This document shows, in pieces, positions 8,616 through 17,339 of a DNA stretch of 28,917 bases (positions are counted from its first letter, which is position 1; every line of letters starts with the position of its first letter). This stretch comes from Halieaceae bacterium. GTDB lineage: Bacteria > Pseudomonadota > Gammaproteobacteria > Pseudomonadales > Halieaceae. The stretch lies in the NCBI GenBank assembly GCA_018666295.1, contig JABIZW010000234.1, positions 1 to 28,917 of the forward strand, written 5' to 3'. The notes under the pieces were generated by a model that was not told the origin of the DNA, made no database searches, and was given only the letters and a program-made list of their open reading frames with translations. A program made the position numbers and the translations under genes.

Positions 8616-8659
8616 AGACCGGGGCTCCTCTGCAACGAAAGTGATTGGATGATCTCTCC

Positions 8660-8860
8660 TTATGCTGGGCCGGAAAAAAGTGTCACACCCCATGTTGGGG
8701 CGATGTCGGTAACGTCTATGATCCGTGTGAGCAACAACACGAATGCTGCGAGAAAAGAGCATGACAAATCGTGGCCAGACACACCGACCCCAAGCACGCC
8801 ACCAGGGGTGACGACGGGGCTTTTTTTCTGACTCTTGGGCCACTCAGTCCGTGCATCCAT
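8660..8860 (-). CDS. Possible small membrane protein in the LysR-crotonase gap
   Basis: This frame encodes 66 residues with a polar start, a Gly/Val-rich segment and one hydrophobic stretch, SCSFLAAFVLLLTRIIDV. GGTGAG lies eight bases before the ATG at 8860; a GTG at 8869 is also in frame. It fills part of a 391-base gap and runs opposite to both neighbours. I recognise no family, and overlapping frames exist on both strands, so it may be chance. Nothing else convincing is seen in 8616-9006, apart from the crotonase ribosome site at its right end. Confidence 0.3.
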   Translation of the reverse strand: MDARTEWPKSQKKSPVVTPGGVLGVGVSGHDLSCSFLAAFVLLLTRIIDVTDIAPTWGVTLFSGPA

Positions 8861-9006
8861 AGTCCACACTCACCATTTTCTAACCCCTCGTTTTTATCGT
8901 ATGGTTAGCCGACGTCGGACGTCTGCAATAACTCAGTTTTTGCGCGCACAAGGAGTGATGGTGTTCTGTACGAACCGATCGTCGCTTCACATAGGAGACA
9001 GACACA

Positions 9007-9840
9007 ATGAGCGATCCAGCCATGATCATCACCACCCAAGACGACCGGGTGCTCACCATCACCCTCAACCGGCCGGATGATCTGAATCCACTGTCGTGGC
9101 AAGTCCTTAATGAGATTGCTGATGTATTGGACAACGCCCTTCACGACGAGAGTGTGGGTGTCATTGTCATAGGCGCCGCAGGCAAGGCTTTTTCAACAGG
9201 CTATGACCTTCGCGAGGCGCACTGGATAACCTCACAATATCCAGCCAACTTTGACGATCACGTCGATATACGAAAAGACAGGGACGACGTCCACGTGATC
9301 GTCGATTACTGGATGAAGTTATGGCGCTACCCCAAACCGATAATCGCCAAGGTGCAGGGCGATTGTCTGTCGGGAGCGGGGGAGTTGCTTGGGGTCTGTG
9401 ACATTGCCATTGTCAGCGAGCACGCACGGTTCGGACATCCCGCGGGCCGCGATCTTGGCATTCCCCCATCAATTATGTTTTGGCCAATGCTCATTGGTTA
9501 TCGAAAAACCAAGGAGTTGCTTTACACCGCGCGGCTAATCAGTGCCCGGGAAGCCCAAAATATTGGCTTAGTCACTGAGGTGGTGGCTCACGATCAGCTC
9601 GATGAGACGGTGGCCATTATGGCTGCACACATCGCCCGCGCGCCCAGCGATAATCTGTCGATACTCAAAGAAGTATCAAACACCTGGTTCGAAAATATGG
9701 GCATGGAGCCGTCGATTCGACGTGGCGCCGATCTCGATGCGGTCTACCATCAATTCGACAGTTTCAAAGACTTTTTTCGAACGCTGCGAAAGCACGGGGT
9801 CAAAGCCGCCTTTAAGAAGCGTCGAGACCTTTACGGATAG
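9007..9840 (+). CDS. Enoyl-CoA hydratase/isomerase (crotonase) family protein
   Basis: This is a 277-residue cytosolic crotonase-fold enzyme. The first oxyanion-hole segment is GKAFSTGYDLR (residues 59-69) and the second is GDCLSGAGELLGVCD (118-132). Glu126 is at the position of the first catalytic Glu of classical hydratases. Twenty residues on, where the second Glu is expected, the sequence is HPAGRD with Ala146. It is therefore unlikely to be a standard enoyl-CoA hydratase. Dehydratase, isomerase, decarboxylase or hydrolase activity on an unusual acyl-CoA is possible. AGGAG lies about nine bases upstream of ATG. It is the first gene of a rightward set with an acyl-CoA ligase (103-base gap) and an aminotransferase, which suggests joint metabolism of one compound. 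Confidence 0.92.
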   Translation: MSDPAMIITTQDDRVLTITLNRPDDLNPLSWQVLNEIADVLDNALHDESVGVIVIGAAGKAFSTGYDLREAHWITSQYPANFDDHVDIRKDRDDVHVIVDYWMKLWRYPKPIIAKVQGDCLSGAGELLGVCDIAIVSEHARFGHPAGRDLGIPPSIMFWPMLIGYRKTKELLYTARLISAREAQNIGLVTEVVAHDQLDETVAIMAAHIARAPSDNLSILKEVSNTWFENMGMEPSIRRGADLDAVYHQFDSFKDFFRTLRKHGVKAAFKKRRDLYG

Positions 9841-9943
9841 AAAAGATTGGCAAGTTTCGCCATCAAGGTGGTCACTGGACTTAAAATACTCGCAGCATCA
9901 CTGAGACACTTACTTGCGCGATGCGCGAAACGTGGAGAGCACG

Positions 9944-11581
9944 ATGGACCTTCCTGTTGGAACAAGCTACGAAGAGATATGCGACAACTTCGCCTGGGAT
10001 ATACCCGAATACTTCAATATCGCCGACGCGGTTTGCGATCGCTGGGCCGATGACCCAAACCTCATTGCCTTGAGCCACGAGGCCATCGACGGCTCAATCA
10101 CCAACTACTCCTTCGCGCAAATCAAACAATACGCGAACCAACTGGCTAATTTAATGGCCAGCTTGGACGTCAGTCGGGGCGATCGGGTCGTTGTCATGCT
10201 GACTCAGTCTCCCGAGTGTGCAATATCGCACCTCGCCTGCTTTAAATCGGGCATCGTTTCATGCCTGGCATCAGTGCTGTTTGGACCCGACGGTATTCAG
10301 CACCGGTTACAAGGTACTGCCGCTAAAATATGCATTACCAATGCGGCTAATCTAGCCAAAGTGCGCGCCGTGCAGTCGTCGTGCCCTGAATTGCGCCACA
10401 TTATTGTCATTGACGACGACGTCTCTGAGGGCACGCTGCCGTTTTGGCGGTCGCTGGCCGAACAGGCTGAAACTTTCCAAAACGTCAAAACGCGTAGCGA
10501 AGATACCGCCTGGATCAGCTTCACCTCAGGCACGACAGGTCAACCCAAAGGCGTCCTTATGCCTCACCGATTGCTGCTCGGGAATAAGCCCCTGTTTGAG
10601 TATTACTACGACTATGGACCTCGGCAAGACGATCGGCTTTGGTCTCCAGCCGACTGGGCCTGGATTGCCGGACTCATCAATATTTTACTCATCGGCTGGT
10701 ATTCCGGTGCGAGGGTCGTATCGACCGATATGCAAGGGTTTAACGCACAGGAAGCCTTTCGAATTCTCGGTGAACACAAGATTACCGTATCGCTGTTAAC
10801 ACCCACTGTGCTCAAACTCATGAGGCAGATCGATAACGAGGAATCAAAAGCGCTCGACCTGCGCGTTGTGCTGAGTGGTGGCGAGGCGGTAGGTAAAGAG
10901 CTGGCGCTGTGGGCCGATGAGCGATTTGGTCTCACCATCAGTGAAGGTTTTGGACAAACAGAGTGCAACGGAATGATTGGCACTAACCCAAGACTCATGA
11001 ATGTTCGCCACGGCTCTTTGGGCAAGGCAATGCCGGGATCGGTGTGTGCCATTGTTGACGATGATGGGCAAGAGGTGGCACCGGGCGTGCCGGGCAACAT
11101 TGCGATCAAGAGACCTCACCCCGCTATGTTCTCAGGCTACCTCGATAATCCCGCAGCCACTGACGCAAAGTTTGTTAACGACTGGATGATGACGGGTGAT
11201 CTTGGTGAGCAAGATGAAGACGGGTACCTCTGGTTCCATGGCAGAACTGACGATGTCATTACGAGCTCGGGCTACCGTATCGGACCCACCGAAATCGAAG
11301 ACTGTCTCCTTAAAAGCCCTGCTGTGCAGCTTGCTGCAGTCATTGGTGTGCCCGACGAAACACGCACTGAGATCATCAAAGCCTTTATTGTCGTCGCTGA
11401 AGGTATTGAGGCAGATGAGGCGTTAGCAGATGCACTCAAAGCGCTGGTGCGCGATCATTTAGCAAAACACGAAGTGCCACGCTTAATTGAATTTGTTGGC
11501 AGTCTACCGATGACCACCACTGGGAAAATAATGCGACGATCGCTGCGCGATCAAGAACTCGCCAAAGCACAACCCTCATGA
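9944..11581 (+). CDS. AMP-dependent acyl-CoA synthetase (ligase)
   Basis: This 545-residue member of the ANL superfamily activates a carboxylic acid with ATP to an acyl-adenylate and then to the CoA thioester. Core motifs are all present: the P-loop SFTSGTTGQPKG (192-203), the GFGQTE block (335-340), TGDLGEQDEDGYLWFHGRTDD (417-437, adenine and ribose contacts plus the hinge), and TTTGKIMRR (524-532) with the adenylating Lys528. The WSPADWAWIAGL segment (233-244) resembles medium-chain/acetyl-CoA-synthetase-like enzymes. The frame opens at a TTG at 9914. I chose ATG 9944 because GGAG lies six bases upstream. It sits between the crotonase gene and the aminotransferase gene (36 bases to the latter). 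Which acid it uses is unknown; its neighbours point to an acid derived from an amino compound. Confidence 0.92.
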   Translation: MDLPVGTSYEEICDNFAWDIPEYFNIADAVCDRWADDPNLIALSHEAIDGSITNYSFAQIKQYANQLANLMASLDVSRGDRVVVMLTQSPECAISHLACFKSGIVSCLASVLFGPDGIQHRLQGTAAKICITNAANLAKVRAVQSSCPELRHIIVIDDDVSEGTLPFWRSLAEQAETFQNVKTRSEDTAWISFTSGTTGQPKGVLMPHRLLLGNKPLFEYYYDYGPRQDDRLWSPADWAWIAGLINILLIGWYSGARVVSTDMQGFNAQEAFRILGEHKITVSLLTPTVLKLMRQIDNEESKALDLRVVLSGGEAVGKELALWADERFGLTISEGFGQTECNGMIGTNPRLMNVRHGSLGKAMPGSVCAIVDDDGQEVAPGVPGNIAIKRPHPAMFSGYLDNPAATDAKFVNDWMMTGDLGEQDEDGYLWFHGRTDDVITSSGYRIGPTEIEDCLLKSPAVQLAAVIGVPDETRTEIIKAFIVVAEGIEADEALADALKALVRDHLAKHEVPRLIEFVGSLPMTTTGKIMRRSLRDQELAKAQPS

Positions 11582-11617
11582 CTAGAAATCACTCTTTTTA
11601 CTGCCTCGGAGGCCCTC

Positions 11618-12739
11618 ATGTTCATTGAACCGTTCAAAGTCGAGCTATGGATGAACGAATGGGAGACTCAGTGCACCTACAATTTAGCTGAGACCTGCGT
11701 GGCCAGCATTACAGTTGAGGAGCTTCTTTCACTCTCAGGTCGCAGTGGCAAGGACCTTTCCGATCTACTGCCCATGAAACTCGGGTACGGCGACATCGTC
11801 GGCTCACCGCGGCTCCGCTCGGCCATCGCGAATCTGTACGCAGATCAACACATCGATGACATTACCATTACCCACGGGACGATCGCCGCCAATATGTTGG
11901 TGCACAAAGCACTCGTCTCCAAGGGAGATCGTGTCGTGTCGATCGTTCCCACTTATCAACAGCACTACTCGATTCCGGCCAGCATTGAAGCCTCCGTGGC
12001 GACCTTGAATCTGCGCAAAGAGGATGATTTTCTCCCGGATCTTGATCGTCTTCGGGAGCTTGTGACGCCTGATACGAAGTTGATTGCCTTGACCAACCCC
12101 AACAACCCCACAGGCGCATTGATAGAGCGCCCCATGTTGGAAGACATCGCATCGATCGCCGACTCTGTCGGTGCCTATCTGCTCTGCGATGAAGTCTACA
12201 GAGGGACCGCTCAACAGGGTGACGGCATGGTTCCCTCTATCGTCGACTTGTATCAGAAGGGCATCAGCACGGCGGGGATGTCGAAAGTTTTTTCACTTGC
12301 GGGTTTGCGTGTCGGCTGGGTAGTCGCCCCCAAAGAACTCACCGAGAACATTCTGATACACCGAGATTACGACACTATATCGGTGGGCATGATCAACGAT
12401 CACTTCGCCGCCTTGGCGCTGGAAAATGCAGATCAATTACTGGCGCGAAGTCAGCGCATTACGCGAGAAAATCTGGCCGTACTGGACACTTGGATTCAAA
12501 ATGAACCTCGGGTGAGTTGGGTGAAGCCACGCGCAGGAACCACCGCCATGCTGAAGCTGGATATTCCCGTAAGCTCGCGAGAGTTCTGTATCGACCTTGT
12601 GCAAAAAACAGGGGTCATGCTGACCCCCGGCGACGCATTTGATATGGAAGGGTATGCACGAATTGGCTTTGCTAATGAACTCGAGACAATCAAGGTCGGT
12701 CTGCAAGCGCTTTCCGCTTACTTACAAACAACATTTTAG
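11618..12739 (+). CDS. PLP-dependent aminotransferase, class I/II
   Basis: This 373-residue fold-type I aminotransferase has all cofactor residues: NPNNPTG (160-166) with Asn163, DEVY (191-194) with Asp191 and Tyr194, and SKVFSLAGLRVGW (222-234) with the Schiff-base Lys223. An Arg in YARIGFAN near the C-terminus would bind the substrate carboxylate. The N-terminus, with WMNEWE and YNLAETC, belongs to a distinctive COG0436 subgroup related, from memory, to capreomycidine-synthase-like enzymes rather than to aspartate aminotransferases. GGAGG lies five bases before ATG, the best ribosome site in this operon. As third gene after the crotonase and the CoA ligase, it may convert an amino acid to a keto acid, or the reverse. 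The substrate is unresolved. Confidence 0.92.
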   Translation: MFIEPFKVELWMNEWETQCTYNLAETCVASITVEELLSLSGRSGKDLSDLLPMKLGYGDIVGSPRLRSAIANLYADQHIDDITITHGTIAANMLVHKALVSKGDRVVSIVPTYQQHYSIPASIEASVATLNLRKEDDFLPDLDRLRELVTPDTKLIALTNPNNPTGALIERPMLEDIASIADSVGAYLLCDEVYRGTAQQGDGMVPSIVDLYQKGISTAGMSKVFSLAGLRVGWVVAPKELTENILIHRDYDTISVGMINDHFAALALENADQLLARSQRITRENLAVLDTWIQNEPRVSWVKPRAGTTAMLKLDIPVSSREFCIDLVQKTGVMLTPGDAFDMEGYARIGFANELETIKVGLQALSAYLQTTF

Positions 12740-12767
12740 GACGTCGACGGCTCGACCACTGAGGCAC

Positions 12768-12803
12768 GTCCTGTGGGCTTGCCGCTGACGGTGCTGACAG
12801 GAC
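12768..12803. terminator. Hairpin between convergent aminotransferase and transporter genes
   Basis: GTCCTGT (12768-12774) pairs with ACAGGAC (12797-12803) around a 22-base loop. A second arm pair, GGACGT at 12739 and ACGTCC ending at 12771, overlaps it, so the two are mutually exclusive. It lies between converging stop codons at 12739 and 12838 and may serve both directions, although neither side has a long T-run. Confidence 0.45.
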
Positions 12804-12837
12804 GGGTCTAACACACCTTTTGGCGTCTCAAAAAGAC

Positions 12838-14202
12838 CTATCTGTGAGCGAGGAACTCAGAGACCTCGCGGTGTAACTGACCGTGGAGTCGGAATGTGCG
12901 GCGGTACACCAAAATACTACCGACCAAGAACAGTGCCGGAAGACCGATCATCAACGCCCGCAGCCCCATCACTGTCACATCACTCTGGACCGCGTTGGGT
13001 ACGTAGCCAATAAGTGAGAGACCCACACCAATGAAAAAGCCAGCGAAGGCGCCTGCAAATTTCACCAACATGGTTTGCACTGAAAAGAGAATGCTCTCGC
13101 TGCGCTTCCCCGTCTTGTAGTGGCCATAGTCGACCACGTCGGCGAGCATTACGGTTCCCAGGCCGTTGGCAACGCCTCCACCAAACTTTAGCAACGCACC
13201 TGCAACTGCCACCAAAACACCACTTTGAGGGGCCAAAACACTCCCCACTAACAAGACGACACTGCACCCAAGGGCAAACACGCTGGCGATGTACCACGTC
13301 AGGCGTCTGGGTAAATATCGGCACAACCAGGGGAATATGAATACACCGAGCATTTCCGCAATGCCCGAGACCAATGCAAACATAGGGAACAACTCGGGCT
13401 TCCCAATGGCATAACTAAAGTAGTAAATCGCAAAACCGCCCACCAACTGCGTACCAATATTAAACGTAAGTACACAACCAATAAGCGAGGCAAGCTGGTC
13501 ATTACTCTTTAAAATAGTAACCACATCACCCAGCGAAAAGCGTTCTCGATCGGTCGTCGATCGCACGCGCTCCTTGACCTGGGTCACGGTGATCAGCGCT
13601 GAAATGATAAAGCTCACAATGATCACGCCCGAGAGCAGAAAAAAGCCTCTACCTTCGTCTCCAGCCCCCAGAAAGCCGACGCTGGCAAGTCCGTAGGTGC
13701 CCACGACCATCCACGCGAAACTGGCAAACAAACGCGGCCAAACCACCAACCGCTCGCGCTCCTCGCGAGCGGAGGACAGGGCCGGCACCATTGACCAGAA
13801 TGGAATATCCATGATGGTGTAGGAGAGACCCCAAACAATGTAGGTGACGGTCACGTAAACCAGCAGCTCGGCACCTGAAAAATGATGGGCTGAAAACAGC
13901 GCAAGGAGCGCCAAAGAATTAATCAGCGTTCCTATGACAATCCACGGGCGAAACTTGCCCAATCGGCCTCGCGTGTTGTCGACTACCATCCCCATGACCG
14001 GGTCTGAAACCGCATCAATCACACGTGCAAATAAAAACAGTGTTCCCACAAATGCAGCGGGCACGCCCACAACATCGGTGTAGTAATACATTAAAAACAG
14101 ATAGACGATGGAACACGCGAAATCTTTACCCAGCGCGCCCAGTCCGTAACTGCACTTGGTCCTCAGCAAAATCCGATCAGCCCCAGGCCCAGCCGTGCTC
14201 AT
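12838..14202 (-). CDS. GPH-family (MelB-like) sugar:cation symporter
   Basis: This 454-residue, 12-TM permease belongs to the glycoside-pentoside-hexuronide family of the MFS. FARVIDAVSDPVMGMVVDNTRG (about residues 58-79) holds the paired Asp63 and Asp67, at positions that bind the coupling cation in MelB, followed by the family's GKFRPW. The ATG overlaps the lacZ stop codon (ATGA at 14199-14202), so the two are translationally coupled. The obvious role is import of a beta-galactoside across the inner membrane for the cytosolic beta-galactosidase. The C-terminal half is typical and the protein ends in a short hydrophilic tail. No phosphotransferase-type regulatory domain like that of LacS is present. 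Confidence 0.92.
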   Translation of the reverse strand: MSTAGPGADRILLRTKCSYGLGALGKDFACSIVYLFLMYYYTDVVGVPAAFVGTLFLFARVIDAVSDPVMGMVVDNTRGRLGKFRPWIVIGTLINSLALLALFSAHHFSGAELLVYVTVTYIVWGLSYTIMDIPFWSMVPALSSAREERERLVVWPRLFASFAWMVVGTYGLASVGFLGAGDEGRGFFLLSGVIIVSFIISALITVTQVKERVRSTTDRERFSLGDVVTILKSNDQLASLIGCVLTFNIGTQLVGGFAIYYFSYAIGKPELFPMFALVSGIAEMLGVFIFPWLCRYLPRRLTWYIASVFALGCSVVLLVGSVLAPQSGVLVAVAGALLKFGGGVANGLGTVMLADVVDYGHYKTGKRSESILFSVQTMLVKFAGAFAGFFIGVGLSLIGYVPNAVQSDVTVMGLRALMIGLPALFLVGSILVYRRTFRLHGQLHREVSEFLAHR

Positions 14203-17200
14203 CGACCTGGGTGTCTCGTGTTCACCAACGACGCTAGCGCGTGACTGCCACGCGTCGCGCTTAACCTAAAAGACCAACGGAACTGCTTGGCGTTGAGCAG
14301 GTATTGAGGACGGGTACTCGGCGTCCATGAGTCGTCACCCCCCACACCCATGTGAAATCCATCAATATGGAGATGCAATGACTGCTGCTGCACTCGCTCG
14401 TGGGTGTGCTGAGCACTCATTAGACTGTCCACACCGAAGTCACTGACTGAAAACGCAAAACTGTCTTTAATACGCTCGACCTGAACCTGCCCTACCTGTG
14501 CCAGTTGAGCGTCACAGCGCAAACCATTTTCGCTGGGGAAAATATAAGGCGTCTGCATTGCTTGGCGCGAACAGGACCATGCGCCCAAGTCCGCCGATTG
14601 CTTTCGGTCAGGATAGTTCTCGTGGGGACCCCGACCGACCCACGCCACTGATGGAGGCTTTTGGGTCAGTAGGAGTCGTGCACCGACCCGAGGCAGTGGC
14701 AGATCAGGGGTCTCTTTGCTAACCTCAACGTCGATATTAACGGCGCCGTCAGCATCAAACCGATGGGTCCACTGCGAACGAATAAGCACCCCGCCCAGCG
14801 CCGTATACTCGTGCTGACTGACCACGACATTGCCACGTACGTCGACGCTTCGACAGTGGTGCTCAAGATCAAACAACCCAGCCTTCTGCCAAATGGCAAG
14901 CCATGCATCTGGGGAGGGGTTATCGACTTCACTACTGCAAATATCATTGTCAATCGGCGCTCGCACAAAGCAATCCGATAGTGCGTCGGCAATGAGTGGT
15001 CGACCCTGATGGTCCCAGCCAGAGATAAAACCGGTATCTGTACTGAGTGACCAGTGCACATCGTCAGTAACCACATGAATCGTACCGTCATCGACCCTCA
15101 ACGTCGCTGGAGACGTGTCGGGATCAGCGGCCGGCTCTGCGCTCGCCAATATCGTCTGCTGGCGCGCTATCTCATGCCCCTTTGATAATGAGGGTGTGTC
15201 TTCGATTACCGTAATCCAGAGATCCAAAATACGATCGTCGGCAGTTTCAAAAGCGCTCAAATCCGAGTCGAGTGTGAACGTCAGACTGTCCCCTGGCTCG
15301 ATAATAATATCGCGCGATCCGTTGGCCACACTCGCCAAGAGCGAACCATAGCGCCAGTTCAATCGCTCGTTGTCGGTCGACCTAAACAGGTATTCGCTGG
15401 TGACAGTGACTGATACGGAGCCCGCGGCTTCCGACACAGTAAACGTGAAAGGTTGCTGAACGCGCTTTGCCTCGAGTAACGCGGGGTGCGGTTCTCGATC
15501 GGGAAAGACTAATCCATTAATACAAAACTGCCTGTCATTAATGGTGTCCCCAAAATCGCCACCGTAAGCGAAGTAGTGAACCCCTGCTTCATCGTATTTT
15601 GATAAGCCTTGATCGACCCAGTCCCAAATAAAGCCCCCCTGAAGCCGCGGATGCTTGCGAAATGCATCCCAGTAATCGGAAAAGTTACCCAAGCTGTTTC
15701 CCATGGCATGCGCGTATTCACAGAGAATGACCGGCCGTGCGCCCTCGTCGAGCGCCTCTTGCAGCGCAGCCCATCGCGTAATGCTGTACGCAGGACGACC
15801 AAAGGGGGATGGCATGTCATCGTCGACGCGCGCATACATTGGGCAAATAATATCGGTAGCTGCAGTATCTGCGCCACCTCCCTCATACTGAATGGGGCGT
15901 GACGGATCAGCCTCGCGAGTCCATGCATACATCGCATCGTGGTTTCGTCCGTAACCCGATTCGTTCCCTAACGACCAAATAATGATGCTCGGATGATTAT
16001 AGTCGCGCCGCACCATGCGACTCATCCGGTCAAGATAGGCTGCTGTCCACGCGTCATCGTCAGACAAGAGACTCATCGGAATAAGTCCGTGTGTCTCAAT
16101 ATTAGCCTCATCCACGACGTACATGCCCAAGCGATCACACAGCGCATACAACCCCGTCTGGTGAGGATAGTGCGAGCAACGGATGGCATTGAAATTATGC
16201 TGCTTCATCAATCGAATATCGGCTTCAACCTGAGCCAGTGATTCGACATGCCCCGTTTCAGGGTGATGCTCGTGCTTATTGACCCCGCGGATCATCAGTG
16301 GCTTTCCGTTGAGAAGTAGCTTGCCGTCAACAATCTCGCTGGTGCGAAATCCAATGGTTGCTGCCTCACACTCGCTCAATTCGCCCTCACTATCGAGCAG
16401 TGACACGACCAGCCGGTACAGCGTTGGCAGCTCCGCACTCCAAGGACTCACAGAGGGAACCTCAAGCGCCATACAAACACGGTCCTTGTAGCGTCCACGC
16501 TCGTCCACAGCTGGCGTGCCTATTGGCTGCTCATGACAGAGCACTTGCACCCCGTTTTGATCAAGCAGACAGACTTGAGTACGACCGGAATGAGGTCGAT
16601 TACACAGCACCTCGACCTTCAAAATACCAGCCTGATAGTGCTCATCGAGGGTGGCAGTCACCCGCAGGTCAGTGATATGAATCCGTGGCTTAAAGAGCAG
16701 GTGTACGCTGCGATAAATCCCAGAAAGATTCCACATATCCTGATCTTCTAGGTAGCTACCATCACAGAGACGCAGAACCATGACGGCCAGCTGATTATCC
16801 CCCTTGTGGACCAGACCACTAATGTCGAATTCAGCGGGCAGTCGACTGTCTTGCGAATAACCTGCAAGTTGCCCGTTGCACCAAACGAAGAAAGCACTGT
16901 CAACACCGTCAAAGACAAGCCGAACCTGACCCCCCAGGTCCTGCTCGTCGAGGAAAAAATCACGTCGATAGCAGCCCGTTGGATTTTGCTCGGGAACTCG
17001 AGGCGGTGTTACAGGAAAAGGGTATTTAACGTTGGTATAAACCGGCCGCCCATAACCTTGGAGCTGCCAATTACCCGGCACCTCGACCGTGTCTGCCGAC
17101 AGCACTGTGGACGGCCAATCGTCAGGAACGTCGTTGGGCGATGGAAAATACTCAAACTGCCATAAGCCGTCTAACGAACGCCGAGAAGTCGAGGGCACAC

Positions 17201-17339
17201 TCGTTTCAGCGTCTGCGCTCGTCCGCCAACTGTGTAATGGCGAGTGCGCTGCTAGGCGTTGCCAGCCGGTCACTTCTGGCGTTTGCCAGAACGCCAAGGC
17301 CCTCACGTGAGAAAATGGCTGGTGCATGTGAAAAATCAC
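14199..17339 (-). CDS. lacZ: Beta-galactosidase, glycoside hydrolase family 2
   Basis: This 1046-residue protein is close in size to E. coli LacZ and follows the same plan: jelly-roll sugar-binding domain (about 50-215), two Ig-like domains flanking a TIM barrel (about 320-615), and the C-terminal small-chain domain (about 750-1035). The acid/base Glu460 lies in WSLGNESGYGRNH and the nucleophile Glu541 in ILCEYAHAMGNSLGN. HYPHQTGLYALCDRLGMYVVDEANIETHG-type barrel sequence is found at 390-418. It has no signal peptide, so it hydrolyses beta-galactosides in the cytosol. The frame starts at GTG 17339 with AAGGA very close upstream; ATG 17327 (MHQPFSH) is equally possible. It is the first gene of an operon with the GPH transporter. 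No regulator is adjacent, unlike many sugar-use loci. Confidence 0.95.
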   Translation of the reverse strand: MIFHMHQPFSHVRALAFWQTPEVTGWQRLAAHSPLHSWRTSADAETSVPSTSRRSLDGLWQFEYFPSPNDVPDDWPSTVLSADTVEVPGNWQLQGYGRPVYTNVKYPFPVTPPRVPEQNPTGCYRRDFFLDEQDLGGQVRLVFDGVDSAFFVWCNGQLAGYSQDSRLPAEFDISGLVHKGDNQLAVMVLRLCDGSYLEDQDMWNLSGIYRSVHLLFKPRIHITDLRVTATLDEHYQAGILKVEVLCNRPHSGRTQVCLLDQNGVQVLCHEQPIGTPAVDERGRYKDRVCMALEVPSVSPWSAELPTLYRLVVSLLDSEGELSECEAATIGFRTSEIVDGKLLLNGKPLMIRGVNKHEHHPETGHVESLAQVEADIRLMKQHNFNAIRCSHYPHQTGLYALCDRLGMYVVDEANIETHGLIPMSLLSDDDAWTAAYLDRMSRMVRRDYNHPSIIIWSLGNESGYGRNHDAMYAWTREADPSRPIQYEGGGADTAATDIICPMYARVDDDMPSPFGRPAYSITRWAALQEALDEGARPVILCEYAHAMGNSLGNFSDYWDAFRKHPRLQGGFIWDWVDQGLSKYDEAGVHYFAYGGDFGDTINDRQFCINGLVFPDREPHPALLEAKRVQQPFTFTVSEAAGSVSVTVTSEYLFRSTDNERLNWRYGSLLASVANGSRDIIIEPGDSLTFTLDSDLSAFETADDRILDLWITVIEDTPSLSKGHEIARQQTILASAEPAADPDTSPATLRVDDGTIHVVTDDVHWSLSTDTGFISGWDHQGRPLIADALSDCFVRAPIDNDICSSEVDNPSPDAWLAIWQKAGLFDLEHHCRSVDVRGNVVVSQHEYTALGGVLIRSQWTHRFDADGAVNIDVEVSKETPDLPLPRVGARLLLTQKPPSVAWVGRGPHENYPDRKQSADLGAWSCSRQAMQTPYIFPSENGLRCDAQLAQVGQVQVERIKDSFAFSVSDFGVDSLMSAQHTHERVQQQSLHLHIDGFHMGVGGDDSWTPSTRPQYLLNAKQFRWSFRLSATRGSHALASLVNTRHPGR

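Noticed and set aside
8599..8616. Inverted repeat GGTCTT/AAGACC at the LysR stop codon
   Set aside because: The loop is only two bases and there is no T-run; it overlaps coding sequence and is probably chance.
9847..10053. Rightward frame bridging the crotonase and ligase genes
   Set aside because: It starts at TTG without a ribosome site and runs into the ligase gene in the wrong frame.
10612..11109. 165-codon antisense frame inside the acyl-CoA ligase gene
   Set aside because: The sense frame has the full set of ANL motifs; the antisense frame is Ser/Pro-rich and is a by-product of codon bias.
15509..15937. 142-codon antisense-phase frame inside lacZ
   Set aside because: It lies entirely within the conserved lacZ barrel and has no ribosome site or recognisable motif.
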